A stretch of DNA of 45,455 bases from Deltaproteobacteria bacterium (GTDB lineage Bacteria; Desulfobacterota; Desulfuromonadia; Desulfuromonadales; Geopsychrobacteraceae): NCBI GenBank assembly GCA_024280485.1, contig JAJRQB010000044.1:1-45455 (forward strand), in the 5' to 3' direction. Position 1 is the stretch's first letter. Each line of letters begins with the position of its first letter. The notes under the pieces are model-generated. The model saw only the letters and a list, made by a program, of their open reading frames with translations, was not told the origin of the DNA and did not search any database. The position numbers were made by a program, and so were the translations under genes. Of the stretch, positions 32,162 through 39,632 are shown one piece after another.

Positions 32162-33811
32162 ATGAGTTTGGTCGGTAACCTTGAGGATCTGGGCCTTGGC
32201 GATATTCTGCAAATTGTCAGCCTCAGCCAAAAATCTGGAGTACTCTTGCTGGCGAATGGTCAGCGAGAAGGGACTATAGCTTTTATCGACGGTCAGGTCG
32301 TGTACGCTGACTCCAGCCAGTTCAAACCTAGTATGAGCGAGATTATGCTCAGATATAAGTTGCTGGATCAAGAGACTCTTGATCAGGCCGTAGCTGAGCA
32401 GAAAAAGGGCGCACACCGCTCCTTGAGCTCACTCTTAATCTCTAATTACAAGATTTCTTTTGAAAAAATACAAGCAATCATCAAGGCGCAGATCGAACGA
32501 ACTGTTTACAGTTTCTTCTGTTGGCAAGAGGGAACTTTTGATTTTCAACTTGATGAACATGACACTGAAGGTTCTACTCGATTAAATTCACATGAGTTCA
32601 GGCTTGAGCAGGGATTAAATCCTCAATGGTTAGTTGCCGAAGGTCGCCGCCTCGTTTCAGAGGGGCGACTAATTTTGGCAGATATGGAAGATCCGTTAGG
32701 GACTGATTTTTCTCTCGCCGAGGTTCATTGTTCTGATCATTCTTCTTCGACAGTTTCAACCGAAGCTACACCCCTTTTTATAATTGATGATGATGGCCCG
32801 ACACGTTCAGTACTTCAAAAAGCCTTTGTGAGGGCGGGGTTTGAAGTTGAGGTTTTCGCTTTAACCTCTGTGCTGATTGAGGCCTGTAGTGCCAGAGTCA
32901 AACTAGGACAGCGGCCTGCACTCTTGATCGATTTGATCATGCCACGGCTTGATGGACATGGAATTTTGGGTGGGCTAGAAGTCATGGAGATCGTGGCCGA
33001 TAAGTATCCCGACCTGCCGATGATGATGATGACAGATCATCCTAATGCTGAGGCTGAAAGAAGGGCGAAGGAACTGGGTGGCATCGCAGTATTACGGAAG
33101 CCAAAAAAAATTGAAATTCGTGAGAAGCGCGGTGTTGAAGCGCTTAAAAATCTGCTGCTCGAAGTTGATCGCTATGTAGCTCCCACCGGACACACCGGAG
33201 GCAGGCCGCGCTACGAGGCCGAGGGTCAAGATCTCGGTAAGGATTTGATTGATGAGTTTGACGCAACGATGCAGCGGCATGATCCTCCGTTTGAAGGGTC
33301 ACCCGGGCTCTACTTGCTTAAAGGGATGTTGCAGGAATTGGCCAACCCGTTGTTGAGCGGTGGTGTTATTCTGTTGACCCTGAGATTTGCCAGTGAACTC
33401 TTGAACCGGGCCGTTATCTTCAATGTCAAAGGTTCCGAGATTATTGGAATTGGCCAGTTTGGATTAGATACTACGACCGAGAATGCCGACAAAATGGTGC
33501 GCAAGTTACGCCTTAGTGTCGATGCGGATTCGTTATTTGCACAGGTCCTTCATCAGAAGACAGCAGCAAAGGGAGTTCTTGGTTCCTGTGATTCGGACAG
33601 GAAATTGTTGTCCTGCCTTGGAGACGTTGAGCCTGCTGAAATATTTATTGGACCCCTGGTCAGCGAAGGGAAAGTTGTGGCGATCATCTATGGCGATAAT
33701 CTTCCTGCATTGATACCTGTCGGGAATGTAGAAACATTTGAAATTTTCCTCTCGCAGGCGGGAATGGCAATGGAAAAGGTTCTTCTTGAACGGGAGAGTT
33801 CGAAATTTTAG
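32162..33811 (+). CDS. PATAN (DUF4388) domain-receiver protein
   Basis: A 549-aa signalling protein. Residues about 1-150 are a PATAN/DUF4388 domain (GNLEDLGLGDILQIVSLSQK, FIDGQVVYA). A receiver domain covers about 203-325 with acidic IIDDDG, phospho-acceptor D257 (LLIDLIMPRLDG) and the KP pair near 313. Residues about 360-549 resemble a GAF-type domain (FVALFN-like beta strands, LVSEGKVVAIIYGDN). PATAN-receiver proteins are reported as outputs of non-flagellar chemosensory systems. GAGGG lies 10 nt before the ATG. It is the first gene of the cluster and would probably be phosphorylated by CheA. Confidence 0.85.
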   Translation: MSLVGNLEDLGLGDILQIVSLSQKSGVLLLANGQREGTIAFIDGQVVYADSSQFKPSMSEIMLRYKLLDQETLDQAVAEQKKGAHRSLSSLLISNYKISFEKIQAIIKAQIERTVYSFFCWQEGTFDFQLDEHDTEGSTRLNSHEFRLEQGLNPQWLVAEGRRLVSEGRLILADMEDPLGTDFSLAEVHCSDHSSSTVSTEATPLFIIDDDGPTRSVLQKAFVRAGFEVEVFALTSVLIEACSARVKLGQRPALLIDLIMPRLDGHGILGGLEVMEIVADKYPDLPMMMMTDHPNAEAERRAKELGGIAVLRKPKKIEIREKRGVEALKNLLLEVDRYVAPTGHTGGRPRYEAEGQDLGKDLIDEFDATMQRHDPPFEGSPGLYLLKGMLQELANPLLSGGVILLTLRFASELLNRAVIFNVKGSEIIGIGQFGLDTTTENADKMVRKLRLSVDADSLFAQVLHQKTAAKGVLGSCDSDRKLLSCLGDVEPAEIFIGPLVSEGKVVAIIYGDNLPALIPVGNVETFEIFLSQAGMAMEKVLLERESSKF

Positions 33812-33854
33812 CTGATAATATATATTGCCATTTATTGTGGAACTTATCTGCTGC

Positions 33855-33859
33855 GGGAG
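33855..33859 (+). promoter_or_regulatory. Shine-Dalgarno that sets the TTG start of a CheY-like gene
   Basis: GGGAG lies 7 nt before TTG 33867. The longer frame opens at 33825 and has no such site. Confidence 0.65.
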
Positions 33860-33866
33860 TGATGTT

Positions 33867-34232
33867 TTGAAGAAAATTCTGGTAACAGAAGATTCCGCCG
33901 CGATGCGTGGGTTGATCATCTCAACTCTCGAAGCAATGGAGTGTTGTGAAGTTGTTGAGGCTTGTAATGGCTTTGAGGCCCTGCGTGCGCTGCCCAGAGA
34001 AAAAGTTGATCTGATCATCACCGACATTAATATGCCAGATATTAATGGCTTGGAACTGCTCAATTTTTGTCGCAGTAATCCTCTTTATCAACAGATGCCT
34101 GTGATCATTATTAGCACTGAAGGGAGTGAGCGGGATCGAGAAAAGGGTTTGGCTCTTGGTGCTGATGCATACCTGATTAAACCTTTTCGACCTGAAGAAT
34201 TACAGCAACTTGTTCTTAAGCTGCTTTACTGA
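33867..34232 (+). CDS. CheY-like response regulator
   Basis: A 121-aa single receiver domain with the pocket TEDS (residues 7-10), phospho-acceptor D53 (IITDINMPD), the T/S in STEGSE and the conserved lysine in LIKPF. It has no output domain. The start is TTG 33867, which gives the standard receiver N-terminus KKILVTEDS. It lies 55 nt after the PATAN-receiver gene and 12 nt before cheA. The likely phosphodonor is the adjacent CheA. Confidence 0.93.
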   Translation: MKKILVTEDSAAMRGLIISTLEAMECCEVVEACNGFEALRALPREKVDLIITDINMPDINGLELLNFCRSNPLYQQMPVIIISTEGSERDREKGLALGADAYLIKPFRPEELQQLVLKLLY

Positions 34233-34244
34233 TCTGGAGCAGTC

Positions 34245-36272
34245 ATGGGTTCACAACAGGCAGTTGATGAATTTCTCGCTGAAGCAGAAGAACTGCTCGA
34301 AAAATTGAGTCAGGATCTCGCGGAACTTGGCGAGGGGATAGAAAATGGTGAAGTTAACCCTGATCTGATTAACGGTATTTTCCGTGATGCCCACTCAGTG
34401 AAGGGGCTGTCAGGAATGTTCGGTTTTAATGATATTGCTGAACTGGCCCACCATCTTGAGACTTTGCTCGATAAGTTGCGCCTCGGTAAAGTTTCGTTAA
34501 ACGGAATTCTTCTTGATCTTCTCTTTGAAACAATAGAGGGGGTTGGGAAGATAGTGCGTGGTAAGGCTGGCAACCCGGACTTCACCATCGACATTGGTCC
34601 GTATGTCCAACGAATAGAAGACTTATTGGCTGGACCAAATAAAAACCCTGCAGTTTCACTCAAAACCCTCAATCTTGACCCTTCATTGTTAAATGTTCTG
34701 ACAGAATACGAAGAGCATCGTTTGCAGGAAAATCTATCTCAGGGGAGGCTTTTGCTGTTGGCCAGCGTTACGTTTCCTATTGACAGTTTCGATACTGATC
34801 TCTCTGATGTTATAAGCGAACTCAAACATGCCGGAGAGGTAGTTAGTACCTTGCCGGGAGTAGCAAATGATGACCCGAACCGTTTGGCTTTTAGAATCCT
34901 TTTTGCTTGTAATCTACCTCTTGAAATCCTGACTGACCGCCCCAACTTGAACGATTGTTGCTTCGAAGTGATCTCTGAGGCCGCTACCGCCGGACTCAAG
35001 CCGGAGTCTTTCGAGCCTGCAATAAATCCAGGGCAGGGACCACCTCCTCATCCGACAAGTGAAGATACTTCTTTGCGTTCTGTCAGCCACTCAGTTCGGG
35101 TTGATATTAGCAAACTTGACACCCTGATGAACATTGTTGGCGAGCTTGGACTCGTGAAGGGGAGTATTGCGCAAGTTGCAATGGATCTGTCAGAGGCGGG
35201 GTTTTCACAGTCTCGAGATCTTGCAAAAGCAGTTCATTCTCTGGAGCGTAGACTCTCGGAACTTCAGAAGGCCGTTATGGATGTGCGCATGGTTCCAGTG
35301 CGCCAATTGTTCGACAAAATGGGGCGGATTGTTCGTCGCATGGCCCAGGAATTAGGCAAGAAAGTTGAGTTGAAGACATTTGGGGCTGAGACTGAATTTG
35401 ACAAATTGATTGCGGAAGAGTTGGCTGATCCACTAATGCACATTATTCGCAATGCACTCGATCATGGGATTGAGAATCCTTCAGAACGACTCACTACCGG
35501 GAAGCCTGAAGTTGGTTGTATCGAACTACGTGCAACTCAGCGTGGCAATCATGTGGTCCTTGAGATATCAGATGATGGAAGAGGGATCAATCCGGAGGTA
35601 TTGAGACAGAAAGGACTCGAAAAGGGGTTGATTGGTCCAGGGGATCACTTTTCCCGTCAGGATTTGTTTGGACTTCTTTTTCACCCTGGGTTTTCAACCC
35701 GTGATGATGTCACTGAGTATTCCGGTCGTGGTGTCGGGATGGATGTTGTTAAAAGCAATATCTCTGCCCTGTCTGGTATTATTGATGTCGAAAGCACCTA
35801 TGGGCAGGGGACAGAGATCAGTTTGACATTGCCGATTACTTTGGCAATCATCAAGGCTCTGGTCGTCCATATCCAAGGCAGAGATTACGCAATTCCACTA
35901 ACTTCTGTTCTTGAAACTCTATTGCTTGAGCCGGACATGGTCCAGACAATAGAGGGGCAAGAGGTGATAGAGCTTCGTCGTCAGACTTTGCCGTTACTGC
36001 GCTTGAATAAATTATTCAATCTGGATGAAAATACAAGCACATTGGGTGAATTTGTTGTCGTTGCCGGGTTTGCTGGTCGCCGGATCGGTATTGTTGTGGA
36101 AGAACTGCGTGGACAGCAGGATGTTGTCATAAAGTCTTTAGGGCGAGCCCTCTCTTTCGTGAAAGGGGTTGCCGGCGCTGCTGATCTCGGGAATCAGAGG
36201 ACAGTTTTGGTCCTTGATGTCAGCAGTTTGATTACAGACTCATTGCGGGGAGATACTAGCCTGCATGTATAA
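34245..36272 (+). CDS. cheA: Chemosensory histidine kinase CheA
   Basis: A 675-aa kinase. The Hpt domain has H50 in DAHSVKGLSGMFGF. A linker with an atypical P2-like fold (about 145-255), then dimerisation (about 285-350), ATPase domain with N box HIIRNALDHGIE, G1 DDGRGIN and G2 GRGVGMDVV, and a C-terminal CheW-like domain (about 535-670) follow. It phosphorylates the receivers in this cluster in response to receptor arrays. GGAG is near 34236. Its last 8 bases overlap the AAA+ ATPase gene, so the two are translationally coupled. No chemoreceptor gene is adjacent. Confidence 0.96.
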   Translation: MGSQQAVDEFLAEAEELLEKLSQDLAELGEGIENGEVNPDLINGIFRDAHSVKGLSGMFGFNDIAELAHHLETLLDKLRLGKVSLNGILLDLLFETIEGVGKIVRGKAGNPDFTIDIGPYVQRIEDLLAGPNKNPAVSLKTLNLDPSLLNVLTEYEEHRLQENLSQGRLLLLASVTFPIDSFDTDLSDVISELKHAGEVVSTLPGVANDDPNRLAFRILFACNLPLEILTDRPNLNDCCFEVISEAATAGLKPESFEPAINPGQGPPPHPTSEDTSLRSVSHSVRVDISKLDTLMNIVGELGLVKGSIAQVAMDLSEAGFSQSRDLAKAVHSLERRLSELQKAVMDVRMVPVRQLFDKMGRIVRRMAQELGKKVELKTFGAETEFDKLIAEELADPLMHIIRNALDHGIENPSERLTTGKPEVGCIELRATQRGNHVVLEISDDGRGINPEVLRQKGLEKGLIGPGDHFSRQDLFGLLFHPGFSTRDDVTEYSGRGVGMDVVKSNISALSGIIDVESTYGQGTEISLTLPITLAIIKALVVHIQGRDYAIPLTSVLETLLLEPDMVQTIEGQEVIELRRQTLPLLRLNKLFNLDENTSTLGEFVVVAGFAGRRIGIVVEELRGQQDVVIKSLGRALSFVKGVAGAADLGNQRTVLVLDVSSLITDSLRGDTSLHV

Positions 36273-37068
36273 AGAATTCTTCAAGCTGAAAGAGCGTCCC
36301 TTCAGCAAGACCCCTGACCCACTTTATCTCTATCAATCCCGAAGTCATAGAGAAGCCCTTGCACGCCTGATGTTCGCTGTAGAAGAGCGAGAAATGATTC
36401 TACTAACGGGTGATATCGGCTGTGGAAAGACAACTCTTTCCAGGGCCTTGATCGATGAGCTTGGAGACACTGCGAAGGTTGCACTTCTGACTAATCCGCG
36501 TCTTAGTCCGCTTGAGTTTCTTTATAGTTTAGCGATAAACTTTGGTGTTGCTTTACCAGCCTCTGATCGACTCGGTCTGCTTGAACAGATCGAGCAAGTT
36601 CTCTTTGACTTGTTTCAAAAGGGGCGTTTGCCTGTTCTGATTATTGATGAAGCGCATCTTATTCCGCATCGCGACACTTTTGAGGAGATTCGTCTGCTGA
36701 CTAATTTCCAACTCGATGATGGAAATTTGATATCAATTATTTTCATCGGTCAGCCAGAATTAAGGCAACGCTTGGCCCATCCTGTTTATGAACCCTTGCG
36801 ACAACGAATCGGTCTGCAGTTTAATGTTGGCCCGCTCAGCCAGGATGAGACCGCAGCTTATCTACGGCATAGAGTACATTGTGCTGGAGGGGCTGCTGAT
36901 ATCTTTCTGGATGATGCGATAGCGGAACTGCACAGATTCTCAGGTGGAGTACCACGGCGTATCAACCAGGCTGCCTCCTTGGCATTGCTGGAAGCCTTTG
37001 GGAGAGAGCAGTTACAGATCGATTCTCTTATTGTTGCCGAGGTGGTTGCCGAGTTAACTGGGATTTGA
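36265..37068 (+). CDS. ExeA-like AAA+ ATPase
   Basis: A 267-aa soluble ATPase. Walker A is GDIGCGKT (residues 49-56), Walker B LIIDEAH (125-131), and the sensor region includes IIFIGQPELRQRL and the arginine-rich QRIGLQF. The N-terminal YKEFFKLKERPFSKTPDP is the hallmark of the ExeA/GspA/TniB-like group, but the peptidoglycan-binding and membrane parts of ExeA are absent. Its start lies within the last codons of cheA (8-bp overlap), so it is co-translated with CheA. An ATPase here could act in array positioning or in assembly of a surface structure (inference). Confidence 0.88.
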   Translation: MYKEFFKLKERPFSKTPDPLYLYQSRSHREALARLMFAVEEREMILLTGDIGCGKTTLSRALIDELGDTAKVALLTNPRLSPLEFLYSLAINFGVALPASDRLGLLEQIEQVLFDLFQKGRLPVLIIDEAHLIPHRDTFEEIRLLTNFQLDDGNLISIIFIGQPELRQRLAHPVYEPLRQRIGLQFNVGPLSQDETAAYLRHRVHCAGGAADIFLDDAIAELHRFSGGVPRRINQAASLALLEAFGREQLQIDSLIVAEVVAELTGI

Positions 37069-37098
37069 GTGTTTTTTTATTCTTTTGTTAAGTTCTTC

Positions 37099-37107
37099 TG
37101 TTATAAT
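37099..37107 (+). promoter_or_regulatory. Extended -10 promoter before the first cheW
   Basis: TGTTATAAT has both the TG of an extended -10 and a perfect TATAAT (37102-37107). The -35 region is poor, as is usual for this class. A start near 37114 gives a leader of about 46 nt. It would let the second half of the cluster be expressed on its own. Confidence 0.5.
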
Positions 37108-37159
37108 CTGGCGGTTAGCTGTCATCTTGTCCTTACATAGCAATGCTTCAGGTTGAATA

Positions 37160-37831
37160 ATGGATCTGGCTGATATCCGCAAAAAGGCACGGGCTCAAAA
37201 CTCAGAAAAACTAGAGGCTTTAACGGCAACTGACGCTTTGCCCTCTGGGGGGGAAGATCTTCAGGATCTTTTTGTGAAGTTACCTGATGAAGGTCGATTC
37301 TGGGATGAGATCGGTACTGAGCAGTTTGCAACAGAGGAAGAGTATTCTCAAGGGCGGTTAGACTCGGGAGGAGATGAAGACGTAGCGCAAGTGCAATGGT
37401 TAAGTTTTTATCTTGGGGAAGAAGAATATGCACTCGATCTAGAGGTGGTTTCTGAGCTGATTAAGCCGCGAAACTTGACTGAACTACCGCACGTTCCTCA
37501 CTACATTTGTGGAATTATTACTTTACGTGGTGAGATTATTCCGGTCGTTGATCTGAAAAGTCGTCTTGGGCTCAAACATGAAATAAACCATTGCGACCTC
37601 GATTCTCAGCGGATTGTGGTTTGTGATGGGAAAGAGCAGCGGGTCGGTTTGTTGGTTGATAGTATTTCACAGGTTGTTCGGTTGTCAGTTGAAGAAATAG
37701 AAAAACCTCAGTTGGTTGGAGACAATCCTGCGGCTACTTTTATTCAAGGGATTGGACGTAAGCAGGGGAGAATGTTGATTCAGTTACGTCCAGAGAAGGC
37801 CATAGAAATTGAAGAGAGAGTCAGGACCTGA
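37160..37831 (+). CDS. cheW: CheW-like coupling protein with N-terminal acidic extension
   Basis: A 223-aa protein. A CheW domain spans about residues 75-215 (QWLSFYLGEEEYALDLEVVSEL, PHVPHYICGIITLRGEIIPVVDLKSRLG). CheW links receptors to CheA. The first 75 residues are extra, acidic and rich in Glu, Asp and Gly, and look disordered; most CheW proteins (about 160 aa) lack this. The best upstream ribosome-binding site is weak. It opens the second sub-operon of the cluster. Confidence 0.92.
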   Translation: MDLADIRKKARAQNSEKLEALTATDALPSGGEDLQDLFVKLPDEGRFWDEIGTEQFATEEEYSQGRLDSGGDEDVAQVQWLSFYLGEEEYALDLEVVSELIKPRNLTELPHVPHYICGIITLRGEIIPVVDLKSRLGLKHEINHCDLDSQRIVVCDGKEQRVGLLVDSISQVVRLSVEEIEKPQLVGDNPAATFIQGIGRKQGRMLIQLRPEKAIEIEERVRT

Positions 37832-37908
37832 GCCTGCTTCACTCGATTGAATTAACAGAGTTGTCAGCAGCAGGTTGCTGGCAATAGAGCTTGGAGGGTG
37901 ACACTCAA

Positions 37909-38283
37909 ATGCAAAAGAAAGTATTGATCGTAGAAGATGAAGAAAGTCTGTTGAAGCTTGAAAGTATTCTGCTTACAACCAAAGGCTATCTTGTTCAGGG
38001 GGTGACCACCGGTTTAGCTGCTTTGGAAGCGGTAAACGAAGAGATTCCGGATCTCATTCTCCTTGATGTCATGCTACCCAAAATGGATGGTTTTGAGGTG
38101 TGTGAGAGGTTAAAAAATGATCCGGCCACCAAAAACATTCCTGTAGTTCTTTTGACTGCCAAGAAAACCCCAGAAGATCTTGCTCGTGGCGAAGAGGTAG
38201 GAGCGGATCATTATATTACCAAACCATTTAAATCTGCGATGGTCATCGATATTATCGAACAGCTCGTTGGCAAAAATCGTTGA
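37909..38283 (+). CDS. CheY-like response regulator
   Basis: A 124-aa receiver with acidic pocket EDE (9-11), D53 (LILLDVMLPKMDG), T in LLTAKKT and lysine in YITKPF. No output domain follows. ATG 37909 gives the standard MQKKVLIVEDE start; an in-frame TTG lies at 37891. GGAGGG is upstream. It overlaps the next frame closely: its stop is 2 nt before the cheW ATG. Confidence 0.94.
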   Translation: MQKKVLIVEDEESLLKLESILLTTKGYLVQGVTTGLAALEAVNEEIPDLILLDVMLPKMDGFEVCERLKNDPATKNIPVVLLTAKKTPEDLARGEEVGADHYITKPFKSAMVIDIIEQLVGKNR

Positions 38284-38285
38284 CT

Positions 38286-38801
38286 ATGAAATCATTGCCA
38301 CCGGTTCAAGAGGGGGCAGCTAATGACGAGATTAAGCTGGCCTGCCTGCGTGTGGGGCCAGCTTTTTATGCACTTGATATCATGGGCATTCGTGAAATCA
38401 TCAGACCTCTCCAAATTGTACAGGTTCCGCATGCACCGATCTATGTAGATGGAGTTATTACCCTGCGCAAGACGGTAATTCCTGTAGTCGATCTGCGTCG
38501 CCGTTTCGGCTTTACACCGATCTCTGAACCTCGCGAAAGAATTGTGATTTGCGCAGTTGATGGCCGAATTATTGGTCTGGTCGTTGACGAAGTCAGCGAA
38601 GTTGCAACGTTTACTCGTGATGAGATTCAGCCTGCGCCCTATTATATGGCAGGTTCTGACAGTGATTTTTTTCCTGGGGTTTGTCGACATAAAGGAACTA
38701 TTTTGTTGTTGATCGACTTGCGAAAAATTCTCTCAAGTGACCAATGTATCGACGCTGAACGTATCCAGCAACAGGCACTCGAAGGTGAAACGAAAGACTG
38801 A
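38286..38801 (+). CDS. cheW: Second CheW-like coupling protein
   Basis: A 171-aa CheW domain protein of normal length (LACLRVGPAFYALDIMGIRE, YVDGVITLRKTVIPVVDLRRRFG, IGLVVDEVSEV). It has no extension, unlike the first CheW of the cluster. ATG 38286 lies 2 nt after the preceding stop; the TTG at 38280 is also in frame. Two different CheW proteins in one cluster may couple different receptor sets or stiffen the array (inference). Confidence 0.95.
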   Translation: MKSLPPVQEGAANDEIKLACLRVGPAFYALDIMGIREIIRPLQIVQVPHAPIYVDGVITLRKTVIPVVDLRRRFGFTPISEPRERIVICAVDGRIIGLVVDEVSEVATFTRDEIQPAPYYMAGSDSDFFPGVCRHKGTILLLIDLRKILSSDQCIDAERIQQQALEGETKD

Positions 38802-38807
38802 GCCCCA

Positions 38808-39632
38808 ATGATTATTGCTTGCTCCCAGTGTCACAAAAAACTGCGTATCAACGCTGCAAAGTATGCAGGTAAAAACCTTTCCCTGACCTGTCGAAATTGT
38901 GGACACATTTTCTCCTGCGCGGTTCCCCAAACTAATAAAATTCTTGTAGCCCATGGTGAACCTGAGGTCTGTCGAACTGTTTTGGATATTTGCAGGCAGG
39001 ATGTTGGTGAAATTCTTACATGCAGCGATGCTGCGATGGCTAGAAAACTTCTCGATCGTCAGAGTTTCTCTGTGCTACTCCTGGATGTAGCTCTCCCCGG
39101 AACCTTTCCTTTTCAGTTAATTGAAGAGATCCATCGTAGCGGTGATCCGATAAAAATTATTCTGCTTCCGTCTGTTTACAATCGTACGGCGTATAAGCGT
39201 ACACCCTCATCGCTTTATGGTGCAAATGGTTACCTTGAGTTGCATCATCTCTCTGATCGTCTGATTCCATTACTGCATGACCTGTTGCCTGAGTTGGCAC
39301 TGAAAAGCAGACCTTTTTCAGCGATTAAGGATGGGGGTGAAGAGCGACCGCTTCCTGTTAGTGCAGGGACGAAACAACAGGCAGAGGAACTTGCTCGCTT
39401 GCTGATTGCAGATATCGCTTTATATCATCAGGAGCAGATAGATTTAGGTATTGAATTTCGAGATCTTGAAGTGCGCTTGACTGCAGAACTGGAAGAAGGT
39501 CGCAGGATGTTAGCCTGCCGCATTCCTCAGGTCGAACTGGATCGGGAAGATTATTTACTCTCTGCACTTATGCAATTTGCAACAGTGCGTGAGAAAGAGT
39601 TGCGCACAAAGGGAGAGACTGCGCATGAATGA
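38808..39632 (+). CDS. Zinc-ribbon protein with degenerate receiver domain
   Basis: A 274-aa protein. Residues 1-35 form a zinc ribbon of the MJ0042 type (C5, C8, C28, C31; CSQC ... CRNC). Residues about 43-165 follow the receiver pattern ILVAHGEPEV ... VLLLDVALPG with D93 kept, but the paired acidic residues at the front of a receiver are replaced by HG, so phosphorylation is doubtful. The C-terminal 90 residues are helical with no family I recognise. Its stop overlaps the start of the HEAT-repeat gene by 8 bp, so the two are co-translated. Confidence 0.75.
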   Translation: MIIACSQCHKKLRINAAKYAGKNLSLTCRNCGHIFSCAVPQTNKILVAHGEPEVCRTVLDICRQDVGEILTCSDAAMARKLLDRQSFSVLLLDVALPGTFPFQLIEEIHRSGDPIKIILLPSVYNRTAYKRTPSSLYGANGYLELHHLSDRLIPLLHDLLPELALKSRPFSAIKDGGEERPLPVSAGTKQQAEELARLLIADIALYHQEQIDLGIEFRDLEVRLTAELEEGRRMLACRIPQVELDREDYLLSALMQFATVREKELRTKGETAHE

